The notes below the pieces were generated by a model that saw only the letters and a program-made list of their open reading frames with translations, was not told the DNA's origin and searched no databases. Of a stretch of 64,000 bases of DNA, positions 1 through 8,930 are shown one piece after another. Position 1 is the first letter of the stretch; each line of letters starts with the position of its first letter. This stretch comes from Prolixibacteraceae bacterium (GTDB lineage: Bacteria > Bacteroidota > Bacteroidia > Bacteroidales > Prolixibacteraceae). The translations under genes and the position numbers were made by a program. The stretch is taken from contig JAUWAB010000005.1 of NCBI GenBank assembly GCA_030602265.1, positions 58,951-122,950 on the forward strand, read 5' to 3'.

Positions 1-21
1 AAAACAGGAAAATTCATATCA

Positions 22-1413
22 ATGCTTGACCAGTCAACAATTTGTGCCATCTCAACGCCGGCAGGTACGGGCGGAATTGCGGTCATCAGGGTATCCGGAG
101 CCGATGCGGTAAATATTTGCAGCAGGCTTTTTAAAGCTCATTCAGGCCGGACACTTCAGGACCAGGAACCCAACACCTTGTCGGTTGGCTATTTCATCCA
201 TGCGGGCGAAATCGTTGATGAGGTAGTTACAGGCCTGTTTAGATCCCCCAGGTCGTTTACGGGTGAAGACATGGTGGAGATATCCTGCCACGGTTCGGTT
301 TATATTCAGCAAACCATCCTTCAGTGTCTCATCGGGGAAGGGGCCAGACTGGCCATGCCGGGTGAGTTCACCCAGAGGGCATTCCTCAACGGCAAGATGG
401 ACCTCAGCCAGGCCGAAGCTGTTGCAGATCTCATTGCCTCGACGACCAGTGCATCGCATAAAACTGCCCTGAGACAAATGCGGGGCGGCTTTTCAGAAGA
501 GATCAGGAGTCTGCGGCAGCAATTGCTGAAATTCGCGGCATTAGTCGAACTGGAACTTGATTTCAGCGAGGAGGATGTGGAATTTGCAGACAGAAGCCAG
601 CTCAATTTGCTCGTAAGCGATATCGGATCGCTGATAAAAAAACTCATGGACTCTTTCAGGCTTGGAAATGCCATCAAAAACGGCATTCCGGTGGTAATTG
701 CAGGAGAAACCAACGTCGGAAAAAGTACCCTGCTGAATGTGCTTCTGAACGAGGAGAAGGCCATTGTCAGCGATATTCACGGCACTACCCGGGATGTTAT
801 TGAGGATGTAGTCAACATTCATGGTACAGCATTCCGGTTTTTCGACACAGCAGGTATCCGCGAGACCTCGGATGCCATCGAAACCATTGGGATCGAACGC
901 ACCTATGACAAACTCCGTCAGGCTGAAATCATATTGCTGGTGGTAGACCTGACCAATCCGGCAGAACTTGTGCTTCAGCGAATCAACAATATCCGGAGCC
1001 ACACCGATAAACAACACCTGATCATTGTAGCCAACAAAATAGACAAGGCGCTTGAAGAAACGCTTCAGGCAGTAAAGGGTATACCACTGAAAGACAACGA
1101 GGATGTTGTTTTTATTTCGGCCAAAAGCAGGGTTAATACAGACGAGCTGATTGACCGGATGCGGGAAACCCTGTCACTCGACAAGGTCGACAGTGAAGAT
1201 GTCATTGTAACCAATATGCGGCACTATGAGGCGCTTGGCAAAGCCTGGGAGGCTATTGTCAGGGTAGGCAGCGGACTGGATCAGATGATTTCGGGCGATT
1301 TGCTTGCGCAGGATATACGGGAATGTCTGCACTATTTAGGCACAATCGTCGGGGATGTTACCGAAGACGAAGTCCTTGGGTATATCTTCAAGCATTTCTG
1401 TATCGGGAAATAA
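22..1413 (+). CDS. mnmE: tRNA modification GTPase MnmE
   Basis: MnmE works with MnmG to install (carboxymethyl)aminomethyl groups on wobble uridine 34 of certain tRNAs. The 463 residues match the usual 450-460 of the family. An N-terminal formyl-THF-binding domain is followed by a helical domain with an inserted G domain. The G1 loop GETNVGKS lies at residues 228-235, followed by TTRD (G2), DTAG (G3) and NKID (G4). The protein ends in the family's C-terminal CIGK, whose Cys is conserved in MnmE. The ATG is preceded by a purine-rich AGGAAA about 10 bases upstream. The gene converges on the FKBP gene, with one base between the stop codons. Confidence 0.97.
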   Translation: MLDQSTICAISTPAGTGGIAVIRVSGADAVNICSRLFKAHSGRTLQDQEPNTLSVGYFIHAGEIVDEVVTGLFRSPRSFTGEDMVEISCHGSVYIQQTILQCLIGEGARLAMPGEFTQRAFLNGKMDLSQAEAVADLIASTTSASHKTALRQMRGGFSEEIRSLRQQLLKFAALVELELDFSEEDVEFADRSQLNLLVSDIGSLIKKLMDSFRLGNAIKNGIPVVIAGETNVGKSTLLNVLLNEEKAIVSDIHGTTRDVIEDVVNIHGTAFRFFDTAGIRETSDAIETIGIERTYDKLRQAEIILLVVDLTNPAELVLQRINNIRSHTDKQHLIIVANKIDKALEETLQAVKGIPLKDNEDVVFISAKSRVNTDELIDRMRETLSLDKVDSEDVIVTNMRHYEALGKAWEAIVRVGSGLDQMISGDLLAQDIRECLHYLGTIVGDVTEDEVLGYIFKHFCIGK

Positions 1414-1414
1414 A

Positions 1415-1933
1415 TCAGTTTGACCCTTTAATGACCTTGTGAATCCTTACCTCAAACAGCAGGGTACTGAAAGCGGGAATACTGGCACCTGCCCCGTTCT
1501 GACCATATCCAATCTGAGATGGGACAATCATGTGGGCGACAGTCCCTAACTGCATAAACTTAACTCCTTCATTTAATCCCTCAACCACTGAAGAACCATT
1601 AGGCGGGGTTACGGTAAAACGAAGCGGATCATAGAAGTGACCTTTCTCGTTAATATTAAAGTCAACCAGCGCACTGTCTCTGAGCCGGTAAGTCTTGTAG
1701 TAGATATCCACAACATCACCGGCTTTAATGGTGTCGCCAGTTCCCTTCTGTACTTCAATATAGTACAGTCCCGACGAAGTGGGTTTTACCGTGATGTTGT
1801 TATCCTTGATGTACTTGTCTAACAGATCCAGTTCCCTCTCCCGCAGTTTGCCAAGGGAATTGTCATCACAAGCGGTCAGCGACAAAATGGCGCCTACAAT
1901 AAGAAAAAGTACCGAATTTTTTAGTGTTGTCAT
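1415..1933 (-). CDS. FKBP-type peptidyl-prolyl isomerase lipoprotein (A)
   Basis: Predicted periplasmic-facing prolyl cis-trans isomerase of 172 residues. A short signal sequence ends in the lipobox LTAC with Cys22 as the lipidation site. A helical linker leads into an FKBP domain at about residues 55-170, with typical GxxVxxxY, VVEGLNEG and IGYGQNG-like segments. It lies 51 bases downstream of a second FKBP lipoprotein and probably shares its transcript. In gliding Bacteroidota a related lipoprotein, GldI, is an FKBP, but nothing here shows a gliding role. The substrate is unknown. Confidence 0.9.
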   Translation of the reverse strand: MTTLKNSVLFLIVGAILSLTACDDNSLGKLRERELDLLDKYIKDNNITVKPTSSGLYYIEVQKGTGDTIKAGDVVDIYYKTYRLRDSALVDFNINEKGHFYDPLRFTVTPPNGSSVVEGLNEGVKFMQLGTVAHMIVPSQIGYGQNGAGASIPAFSTLLFEVRIHKVIKGSN

Positions 1934-1984
1934 GTGTAATATATTTTCCTGTTATCAGGTTTCAATGGTAAAAAAATCTATAAA

Positions 1985-2500
1985 TTAGTTGGCTTTGGGC
2001 CTGATATTCATCATTTTGGCGACAAAAACCAGAGGGGTATAGGGCGGAATAGAAAAACCCGCTCCTTTGCTGCCGTATGCAAGGGAGGACGGTACAATAA
2101 ACTCTACCCTTCTTCCTTTGTTCATAATGGCCATAATATCATCCCAGCCTTCGATCATGTTATCTACCTTATAAATAAAATGATAAGTTGAATCTGTTGA
2201 ATGGAATACGGATGAATCAAACAAGGTTCCGTTCACCAGATATCCGGCGTACATTACAGAAAGGGTGTCACCCGCCTGAGGAAAATTACCGCTTCCGTTG
2301 TCGATGTTTACATAAAAGACCCCTTTGGCTGTAGTATCTACATTATAACCCTTCTGTATCAGGTTTGTAATATAATCATTCAAAAGCTGCCTTTCCCTTT
2401 CTGGTGTATATTCATTATCTTTTGAAGTCAGACACGATGTAGCCAGTAAAGCCACAATCAGTCCTGCACCCAGAAATTTTCCAAAAACGCTGAATCTCAT
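1985..2500 (-). CDS. FKBP-type peptidyl-prolyl isomerase lipoprotein (B)
   Basis: Second FKBP lipoprotein, 171 residues from the chosen ATG. An in-frame upstream start at 2554 would add 18 polar residues in front of the signal peptide. Starting at 2500 gives a clean signal sequence with lipobox LATSC (Cys23). The FKBP domain covers about residues 65-170 and includes GDTLSVMYAGYL, IEGWDDIM and LAYGSKGAG. It sits between the DHH phosphoesterase (62 bases upstream) and FKBP lipoprotein A, so all three are probably co-transcribed. The domain is clear; the function of the tandem pair is not. Confidence 0.9.
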   Translation of the reverse strand: MRFSVFGKFLGAGLIVALLATSCLTSKDNEYTPERERQLLNDYITNLIQKGYNVDTTAKGVFYVNIDNGSGNFPQAGDTLSVMYAGYLVNGTLFDSSVFHSTDSTYHFIYKVDNMIEGWDDIMAIMNKGRRVEFIVPSSLAYGSKGAGFSIPPYTPLVFVAKMMNIRPKAN

Positions 2501-2562
2501 TTTTATATCTTTTAGTTTTTTATACCGGTTATCGAATATGCAGGGAACCTTCATCCCTCATT

Positions 2563-3600
2563 TTAAACATTATTTAATTGATGTAAATATCCGGGTAAAA
2601 GTTGCGTAAACTTTTCCAAAGTTTCATTCATACTCATTTTTATTTCCCCACCTGCTGCATTTAAATGTCCGCCACCGTTAAAATGGTCGGCACAAAAGGC
2701 ATTTGACGGAAAACTCCCTTTTGACCTCAGGGAAACTTTCACATAACCTTCCTTTTCTATAAACAACGCACTGAAGATTATATTGCTGACAGACAATGGA
2801 ATATTTACAAATCCTTCGGTATCCCCGGGTACAAAATTATACTTTTTTAGTTCATCGCGGGTAAGGGCGATATATCCTGTGCGGAATTCAGGTAAAATTA
2901 CCATTTTCTCCATCATGCTGTATCCCATGAGCCGGAGCCGGTCTGCAGAAAAATTGTGGTAAACTTTACTGTGAATACTTTCGGTATCGATATTCCATGT
3001 CATCAGGGCTGTCAGCACTTTATAGAGATTCGGCCGCGAGGTGTTGTGACTGAATGATCCGGTATCGGTCATGATACCGGTATATAAAGCTTCAGCGGCG
3101 TGGAGGTCAATGCCTCTCTCCCACCCTGCAGCAACCACCAGATCGTAAACCAGCTCGGCCGAAGAACTGTAAGACGGCTCAGATACTGTAAAATGGCAGA
3201 AATCTGCCGGATACGGATGATGGTCTACCATGATGCGGGTTCCGGCAAATGAATTGATGGTATTTTCCATTTCATCGGCCCTCCGTGCTTCATTGAAATC
3301 AACACAAATCATTATACTGCACTGATTTATAAAATGCTCAGCCGTTTTTTTCTTTTTCTGGTAATTGATTATGTCGACATGCCCGTTTAACCAGGCAAGA
3401 AAACCAGGATAGTCATTGGGTGTGATGATCTTGACAAACTGCCCCAGGTTCTTGAGTACCACCGCAAGACCGTAGGCTGAACCGATGGCGTCGCCATCGG
3501 GATTTGAATGGGGAACGATCACTACAGGCCTGGTGTTGTTACTGAATAATTCAGTTAAGCCATTAATTATTTCATTTCCAGTATTTTCCAAAATCTTCAT
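2563..3600 (-). CDS. nrnA: DHH/DHHA1 phosphoesterase (NrnA-like)
   Basis: Probable bifunctional oligoribonuclease and 3'-phosphoadenosine 5'-phosphate phosphatase, 345 residues. Motif I HSNPDGDAIGS (31-41) and the name-giving DHH at 126-128 supply the Mn-binding Asp and His residues. The DHHA1 domain near the C terminus carries GGGHLNAAGG. An upstream in-frame start at 3690 exists, but the ATG at 3600 begins a normal N terminus and follows a -7 promoter box by 13 bases. It heads the run that continues into the two FKBP genes and is divergent from ndk. The family assignment is strong; whether it acts on nanoRNA, pAp or c-di-AMP products is not visible. Confidence 0.9.
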   Translation of the reverse strand: MKILENTGNEIINGLTELFSNNTRPVVIVPHSNPDGDAIGSAYGLAVVLKNLGQFVKIITPNDYPGFLAWLNGHVDIINYQKKKKTAEHFINQCSIMICVDFNEARRADEMENTINSFAGTRIMVDHHPYPADFCHFTVSEPSYSSSAELVYDLVVAAGWERGIDLHAAEALYTGIMTDTGSFSHNTSRPNLYKVLTALMTWNIDTESIHSKVYHNFSADRLRLMGYSMMEKMVILPEFRTGYIALTRDELKKYNFVPGDTEGFVNIPLSVSNIIFSALFIEKEGYVKVSLRSKGSFPSNAFCADHFNGGGHLNAAGGEIKMSMNETLEKFTQLLPGYLHQLNNV

Positions 3601-3613
3601 TTTTTCCAGGATG

Positions 3614-3621
3614 CAAATATA
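3614..3621 (-). promoter_or_regulatory. -7 box of the DHH phosphoesterase promoter
   Basis: Minus-strand TATATTTG matches the Bacteroidota -7 consensus TAnnTTTG and ends 13 bases before the ATG. No well-spaced TTTG -33 element is visible. Confidence 0.5.
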
Positions 3622-3666
3622 AGAAATATAGTAAGGAAGCCCAGACGCCCGGAGGTTAAATTTTGT

Positions 3667-3674
3667 TATCTTCG
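3667..3674 (+). promoter_or_regulatory. -7 box of the ndk promoter
   Basis: TATCTTCG differs from TAnnTTTG at one position and lies 32 bases before the ndk ATG. It sits back-to-back with the promoter of the divergent DHH gene. Confidence 0.4.
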
Positions 3675-3706
3675 CCACTTCGAAAATCACCTAATAAAGA
3701 GCATAT

Positions 3707-4126
3707 ATGGCTGGTAATATTACACTTACAATGATTAAACCTGATGCGGTGGAGAAGAACCTGACGGGTGCAATACTTGCAAAAATCAATGAAGCGGGAT
3801 TCAGGATCAAGGCCATGAAGTACCTACAGCTGACGGAAAGTCAGGCCGGGCAGTTTTATGCGGTTCACCGTGAAAGACCGTTTTACAACAGCCTTGTGGA
3901 ATTTATGAGTTCCGGGCCGATTGTTGCCGCGTTGCTTGAGAAAGAGTATGCTGTAGCTGATTTCAGAGAACTGATCGGAGCAACCAACCCCGCCAATGCA
4001 GCTCCGGGAACCATCCGTGCACTTTTTGCGGAAAGTCTGCAGCGAAATGCCGTACATGGATCCGACAGCGATGAAAACGCTATCCTGGAAAGTGATTTCT
4101 TCTTTTCACAGTTAGAGCGGTTTTAG
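3707..4126 (+). CDS. ndk: nucleoside diphosphate kinase
   Basis: Transfers the gamma phosphate between nucleoside tri- and diphosphates through a phosphohistidine. The active-site signature NAVHGSD places the catalytic His at residue 117. The N-terminal [10 protein letters not shown] strand and the GPIVAALLE segment are typical. At 139 residues it is the usual bacterial length. It is monocistronic: divergent from the DHH gene and convergent with the DUF721 gene, four bases from stop to stop. Confidence 0.97.
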   Translation: MAGNITLTMIKPDAVEKNLTGAILAKINEAGFRIKAMKYLQLTESQAGQFYAVHRERPFYNSLVEFMSSGPIVAALLEKEYAVADFRELIGATNPANAAPGTIRALFAESLQRNAVHGSDSDENAILESDFFFSQLERF

Positions 4127-4130
4127 GACG

Positions 4131-4421
4131 CTATTTCAGGATAATCCTGGAAACCAAAGATGCTCCGGCTTTTTCGTTTATCTGCGACCGGAGTTCTTCA
4201 CGAAGCATAATCAGTTCGGACTTCACGATCGAAGAGCTTACCTCAATGGTCAGTTCTCCATTTTTCATGGTAATCCGCCTGACATACCGCCCCATGGTCC
4301 TGCCTAAGATTTCATGGCAGTGTTCAATGATTTCGAGCTCCTTCAGTTTGCCGTCGAGGTGCTGGGTTCTGGTATAATCTTTTAACAGATCTCCAAGGCG
4401 TTGTGTCTGGCTGCGTCTCAT
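4131..4421 (-). CDS. DUF721 / DciA-like protein
   Basis: Small 96-residue protein of the DUF721 family, which includes DciA, the ancestral loader of the replicative helicase DnaB in bacteria lacking DnaC/DnaI. It has the compact KH-like pattern (RRITMKNGELTIEV, then a helix with ELIMLREEL). Its ATG overlaps the recF stop codon as ATGA, so translation is probably coupled to recF. The pairing with recF supports a replication or repair role. The DciA function is inferred from the family. Confidence 0.8.
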   Translation of the reverse strand: MRRSQTQRLGDLLKDYTRTQHLDGKLKELEIIEHCHEILGRTMGRYVRRITMKNGELTIEVSSSIVKSELIMLREELRSQINEKAGASLVSRIILK

Positions 4422-5524
4422 GATTCTCTTGTTATATTTCCGTCGGTTACCCTGAAAATGTGGTAATCTTTGGTAACTGAATGTAAAATGGCATCGAGGT
4501 GTTCGCGGTTGGTATCGGTTATAAAAATTTGTCCGAATTGCTCTCCGGAAACCATTTTCACAATCTGTTCGACCCTGTTTTTATCCAATTTGTCGAAAAT
4601 ATCATCCAGAAGCAGGATCGGCTTTACACCGGCAATCTGCCTGATAAATTCAAACTGGGCCAGTTTCAGGGCAACCAGGTAGGTTTTTTGCTGCCCTTGT
4701 GAACCAAGTTTCCGGATGGGAAAACGGCCTAATGTAAGGACCAGCTCATCCCTGTGAATCCCTTTTGTAGTATATTGTGCCGCCTTATCTTTCTCAACAG
4801 ATGACTTTAAGGACTGATCATATGAACCATTACTTAAGTCAGAAAGATATTCGAGTCCGACCTCCTCTGCATCGGCAGATATTGCTGAATAATATTTCCT
4901 GAAAACCGGGATCAGTTGATCAATAAACGCGTTCCGGTTTCTGTAAATCCTTTCTCCTGCTATTGTAAGTTGTTCGTCATAAAGCTCTAACATACCCATT
5001 TCTGTCAGGGGATCTGCTGCCATCTGTTTCAGGAGGTTATTTCTCTGGAGAAGTGCCCTGTTGTATCTGAGGAGATCGTCAAGGTAAGCTGCGTCATATT
5101 GTGATATTACGCCATCCATAAACTTCCTTCTTTCATCACTGCCTCCTAAAATAAGCACGGCATCGTTAGGCGAAACCATCACCAGCGGCAGTAACCCGAT
5201 GTGGTCGGCCATTCTTTTATAGGTTTTACTGTTTCTCTTTACCTGTTTCTTCTGCCCATCCTGGTATCCGCAGACAATCTCCTCCTCCATACCCGACCGC
5301 TCATAAATGCCTTTGATCATAAACCATTTTTCACCATGGCAGATATTCATCTGATCGATTGAGATAAAAAAACTTTTGGTAAAGGAGAGATAATACAATG
5401 CATCGAGGATGTTGGTCTTGCCTGCGCCATTATTCCCAATCAGACAGTTAAGACGCGGCGAACAGGTGATAACTGTTTCACGGATATTTTTAAAATTGCT
5501 GACCGTAAGATTTTTAAGATGCAT
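4418..5524 (-). CDS. recF: DNA replication and repair protein RecF
   Basis: SMC-like ATPase that helps load RecA at single-strand gaps. In 368 residues it has Walker A GNNGAGKT at 30-37, an ABC-type signature around GSQGQQKT, and Walker B ILLLDDIFDKLD. The length is normal. It is transcribed from a -7 box 22 bases upstream and followed, with a 4-base overlap, by the DUF721 gene. It diverges from the membrane TPR gene. Confidence 0.96.
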   Translation of the reverse strand: MHLKNLTVSNFKNIRETVITCSPRLNCLIGNNGAGKTNILDALYYLSFTKSFFISIDQMNICHGEKWFMIKGIYERSGMEEEIVCGYQDGQKKQVKRNSKTYKRMADHIGLLPLVMVSPNDAVLILGGSDERRKFMDGVISQYDAAYLDDLLRYNRALLQRNNLLKQMAADPLTEMGMLELYDEQLTIAGERIYRNRNAFIDQLIPVFRKYYSAISADAEEVGLEYLSDLSNGSYDQSLKSSVEKDKAAQYTTKGIHRDELVLTLGRFPIRKLGSQGQQKTYLVALKLAQFEFIRQIAGVKPILLLDDIFDKLDKNRVEQIVKMVSGEQFGQIFITDTNREHLDAILHSVTKDYHIFRVTDGNITRES

Positions 5525-5546
5525 TGATCGCTTTTTGACTACTTTG

Positions 5547-5554
5547 CAAAGCTA
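5547..5554 (-). promoter_or_regulatory. -7 box of the recF promoter
   Basis: Minus-strand TAGCTTTG, an exact TAnnTTTG match ending 22 bases before the recF ATG. Confidence 0.5.
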
Positions 5555-5657
5555 TTGAAAAAATAGTGAGACTAAAAGAGAATTTATTTTTTGCTTTAAT
5601 AACAGAACAATGTTGATTAATATTCATCAGTAGTCAAAGCATATTTGAAAAAAACGC

Positions 5658-5665
5658 TATTTTTG
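5658..5665 (+). promoter_or_regulatory. -7 box of the membrane TPR gene promoter
   Basis: TATTTTTG, an exact TAnnTTTG match ending 26 bases before the ATG at 5692. It would place the transcription start near 5669-5672, which leaves almost no leader for a TTG start at 5677 and so favours the ATG. Confidence 0.5.
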
Positions 5666-5691
5666 CGACACAATTTTTGAAAACATACGAA

Positions 5692-6381
5692 ATGGCAAAG
5701 AACAAAACATCTCAGAACGATAATTTAAAGGACATTGAAAGTGCTTTGACAAGAACTGAGCAATTTATTGAGGATAACCAGAAGATTATTACCTATGTGA
5801 TCGGGGCAATTGTACTGGTTGTGGTAGGATACCTGGGACTGAACAAGTTCATTGTTCAGCCGAGGGAAACCGATGCACAATCACAAATGTTTATGGCAGA
5901 GAATTATTTTGAGAAGGATTCGTTTAACCTTGCCCTGAACGGTGATGGTAACTATCTGGGTTTTCTTGATATTATCGACGATTATGGCATGACCAAATCA
6001 GCAAAACTGGCCCGCTATTACGCCGGGGTTTCTTATCTGAGACTCGGTGAATATAACGAAGCCATAAATTACCTCGGAAAATTCAAAACAAAAGATCTGT
6101 TATTAGGCCCTGTTAAGGAAGGAAGTATGGGAGATGCTTATCTTCAGTTGGGCGAACAGGACAAAGCCCTTCGTCAATACATGAAGGCTGCCGATATGAG
6201 CGACAATGATTTCACTGCGCCCATTTACCTCATGAAAGCAGGGAACCTGTATGAAATGCAGGGTAACCATGCCAAGGCTCTCGAGGTTTATCAGCGGCTG
6301 AAAACCAAATATCCTGAATCGACTGAAGGAAGAAATGCCGAAAAATTTATTGCCCGTGTAAATACACTGATGCAGAATTAA
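5692..6381 (+). CDS. membrane-anchored TPR protein (YfgM-like)
   Basis: A 229-residue protein with a cytoplasmic N terminus, one transmembrane helix at about 32-51, and an extracytoplasmic TPR domain (repeats at about 100-215). The layout resembles YfgM, a partner of the periplasmic chaperone network and the Sec translocon in Enterobacteria, but sequence similarity outside the architecture cannot be judged here. A TTG five codons upstream is in frame; the ATG was preferred because of the promoter position. It lies upstream of ribH on the same strand, with 121 bases between. Confidence 0.75.
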   Translation: MAKNKTSQNDNLKDIESALTRTEQFIEDNQKIITYVIGAIVLVVVGYLGLNKFIVQPRETDAQSQMFMAENYFEKDSFNLALNGDGNYLGFLDIIDDYGMTKSAKLARYYAGVSYLRLGEYNEAINYLGKFKTKDLLLGPVKEGSMGDAYLQLGEQDKALRQYMKAADMSDNDFTAPIYLMKAGNLYEMQGNHAKALEVYQRLKTKYPESTEGRNAEKFIARVNTLMQN

Positions 6382-6502
6382 TTGATAAATAATTATAACT
6401 TATCCCGGGGTTGTTTCGTTTTATTCAGATCACATCAGTTAAACTACTGGTTTGAGCATGAAAAACGGAACAACTCCGGGAATTTTTTTTAGGGTTAGTA
6501 TT

Positions 6503-6994
6503 ATGGCAACAAGAAATCTATCTGATTACGATGCAAATCGGGTTCCTTCAGGAGAAGGGATGAAGTTTGGTATGGTTGTGGCAGAGTGGAACTGGGAAAT
6601 TACCGGCGCCATGGCGCAGGGTGCCCTGGATACACTCATTAAACATGGCGTCAGAAAGGAACATATTGAAATTGAAACGGTTCCAGGGAGTTTTGAACTC
6701 ACAATGGGTGGACAGTTAATGATTGAAACCGGTCGGTTTGATGCCATTATCCTTATTGGTTGCGTCATTCAGGGTGAAACCCGGCATTTTGATTTTATCT
6801 GCCAGGGTGTCACACAGGGTGCTGTAGACCTTACCTTAAAGTACAACATTCCTGTTATTTATGGGGTCCTGACCACAGAAAACCAGCAACAGGCTCTTGA
6901 CCGGGCAGGAGGCAAACATGGTAACAAAGGGGATGAAGCGGCAGTCACTGCCATTAAAATGGCTGATTCAGTAAGAAGGCTCAGGCGTTTGTGA
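6503..6994 (+). CDS. ribH: 6,7-dimethyl-8-ribityllumazine synthase
   Basis: Penultimate step of riboflavin synthesis: condenses 5-amino-6-ribitylamino-uracil with 3,4-dihydroxy-2-butanone 4-phosphate. Family motifs are present in order: [27 protein letters not shown] with the catalytic His at about residue 95, and [12 protein letters not shown]. The chosen ATG gives 163 residues, the family's length. In-frame TTG (6452) and ATG (6458) codons upstream would add an atypical N terminus. The gene converges on the LytTR regulator. Confidence 0.95.
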   Translation: MATRNLSDYDANRVPSGEGMKFGMVVAEWNWEITGAMAQGALDTLIKHGVRKEHIEIETVPGSFELTMGGQLMIETGRFDAIILIGCVIQGETRHFDFICQGVTQGAVDLTLKYNIPVIYGVLTTENQQQALDRAGGKHGNKGDEAAVTAIKMADSVRRLRRL

Positions 6995-7023
6995 TCCGTG
7001 ATACACGTGATTTTAATTAATAT

Positions 7024-7041
7024 TCCTTTCCCATGAAAGGA
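7024..7041 (-). terminator. possible weak terminator hairpin between ribH and the LytTR gene
   Basis: A 7-bp stem (TCCTTTC / GAAAGGA) with a 4-base loop lies in the convergent gap. The flank is AT-rich but has no long T run, so this is a weak call. Confidence 0.3.
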
Positions 7042-7043
7042 TT

Positions 7044-7805
7044 TCAATGGTCTATCCAAAGCTTAAAAGCGGATGCTTTCAGCCTGCTGATAGTCAGTTT
7101 AGTATTTAGTGGATGTTTTAATCTGACAATCAGCTTGTTGCCAAAATAATCCTCAATCCGGGAAATCAAGCCGATATGGATGATGGTTTTTCGGTCAGCC
7201 CTGAAAAAAAGCTCGGGATCCAACTCGTCCTCCAGTCTGTCTAATGAAAAGTCAATAACATGTCTCTCTCCTGAAAAGGATACGGCTGTTGTAACTCTGT
7301 TTTCACTTTCAAAACAGGCAAGATCCCTTACATCGAGCATCGTATATTTATTACCTGTATTCAGCAGGAAGCGTTTGCGGTATTCCTTGCTACCTGACCG
7401 GATTGCACGGATAATATCATTATAATCCGCCAGCTGATATCCCTGCTGTGCCATACGCTCCTCCAATTTTTGCAAAGCCTTGTCAAGCTCTTCGGCTTTT
7501 ACCGGCTTAAGCAGGTAATCGATACTATTGACTTTGAATGCCTGAATTGCGTAATTGTCGAAAGCAGTCGTAAAGATTATGCTGCTCCTGACTTCCACCT
7601 GTTCAAACACGGAAAAACAAATGCCATCGCTAAGCTGGATATCCATCAGGATAAGATCCGGTTGGGGATTGACAGACAGAAAGGATACACTTTGCTTTAC
7701 GGATTCGAGCTGACCACATACATTCCATCCCGGCCTCAATGCTTTGAGCATGTCGGTCAGCATCCGCATATTGGGCTGTTCATCTTCAACAATCAATACA
7801 TTCAT
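7044..7805 (-). CDS. LytTR-family response regulator
   Basis: Response regulator of 253 residues with an N-terminal receiver domain (phosphoacceptor Asp55 in LILMDIQLSD, acidic pocket EDE at 7-9) and a C-terminal LytTR DNA-binding domain from about residue 150. It follows the histidine kinase gene by 11 bases and is the last gene of the efflux run. It most likely controls the upstream pump genes and perhaps itself; this is inferred from position only. Confidence 0.93.
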   Translation of the reverse strand: MNVLIVEDEQPNMRMLTDMLKALRPGWNVCGQLESVKQSVSFLSVNPQPDLILMDIQLSDGICFSVFEQVEVRSSIIFTTAFDNYAIQAFKVNSIDYLLKPVKAEELDKALQKLEERMAQQGYQLADYNDIIRAIRSGSKEYRKRFLLNTGNKYTMLDVRDLACFESENRVTTAVSFSGERHVIDFSLDRLEDELDPELFFRADRKTIIHIGLISRIEDYFGNKLIVRLKHPLNTKLTISRLKASAFKLWIDH

Positions 7806-7816
7806 GGTTCATGCAA

Positions 7817-8854
7817 CTATAATAATGGCAGTTCAACCCGGAAAACCACATGGTCGCGGATCACCGAAACCCTGCGATCCGTAAGGAACTCATACCTCGA
7901 TGTCAGGTTTTTTAACCCTTTAGACGTTGAATACGAGGATTCCCTGGGCTGAAAATTATTTTCCACGCATATATAATCTCCCTGATTATAGATTTTTACA
8001 AAGAGTGGATTCTCTTTTGATACCTCATTGTGTTTGATCGCATTCTCTATGAGCAATTGCAGCGATAGTGGAGGTATTTTCCTTTCAGAATATGTCCTGT
8101 CGGTCTGAATGGAAACATTAAGGGCCTCGCCCAGCCTTTCTTTATGCAGGGCTATATAGGACTCAATAAAGCCAAGTTCGTCAGCCAGCGATACGGTTGT
8201 CTTGTCGCGGTTCTGCAGTACATATCGGTAACTATCGGTAAAATTCTGTGTAAAGGTTACCGCAGCATCAGGGTTATACCTGATCATGGATATCAGGACA
8301 CTCAGATTATTGAACAGAAAGTGAGGATTCAACTGGTCTTGAAGGGCATTGTAATCATTTTTCATCTGCAGGTGCTTCAGTTCCTCCACTTCCTTCTGGG
8401 TCAGGATCCACTTGCTGGTAATCCGGATACTAATGGATATTACGATCAGGATAAATACGAAAATAAGTCCGAAGGCAAACATCAGCCAGGTAATGGGCTG
8501 CTGCAACACTTCTGTGTTATGTATTTGATTTTCAAAATACAATAATGCAAGAAACCCTACAAGAAGACTAATGAACAGGTGGAGCAGAATCCTTAGTTTA
8601 ATCCGTGAAGGAATCGGAAAAAACCTTTCAAAGAGATTATCGAGTAAAACATTGGCTTCACTCAGAATATTGAAAATGATTATCACCCTGAAATAGTGAG
8701 ACACCGGAATTATCACTCCGTCATCAGAAACCATATTGGCAGAAAGCAGCATGAAGGCAAGGGCAACAACACTGACAGAACCTATCCTGAACAAGATGGA
8801 CTTACCCTTGTACGACGACAATTCACTGACAAGCTGCAACTCCTTGTTTTTCAT
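7817..8854 (-). CDS. LytS/YehU-type sensor histidine kinase
   Basis: Membrane histidine kinase of 345 residues. Three or four hydrophobic segments (about 19-39, 51-66, 87-107, 122-146) lead through a short coil to the His_kinase domain, with phosphoacceptor His178 in LNPHFLFNN, and then an ATPase domain with the N-box IENAIKHN. There is no large extracytoplasmic sensor domain, so the signal is probably membrane-borne. The partner LytTR regulator follows directly. The gene starts 76 bases after the TolC-like gene ends, on the same strand. Confidence 0.93.
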   Translation of the reverse strand: MKNKELQLVSELSSYKGKSILFRIGSVSVVALAFMLLSANMVSDDGVIIPVSHYFRVIIIFNILSEANVLLDNLFERFFPIPSRIKLRILLHLFISLLVGFLALLYFENQIHNTEVLQQPITWLMFAFGLIFVFILIVISISIRITSKWILTQKEVEELKHLQMKNDYNALQDQLNPHFLFNNLSVLISMIRYNPDAAVTFTQNFTDSYRYVLQNRDKTTVSLADELGFIESYIALHKERLGEALNVSIQTDRTYSERKIPPLSLQLLIENAIKHNEVSKENPLFVKIYNQGDYICVENNFQPRESSYSTSKGLKNLTSRYEFLTDRRVSVIRDHVVFRVELPLL

Positions 8855-8930
8855 ATACCTAAGGTTTCTCTACTTAATCAAAGCTAATCATTTTTGTCAT
8901 TCCGGAAATATGGAATCTTAGAAAACATTT

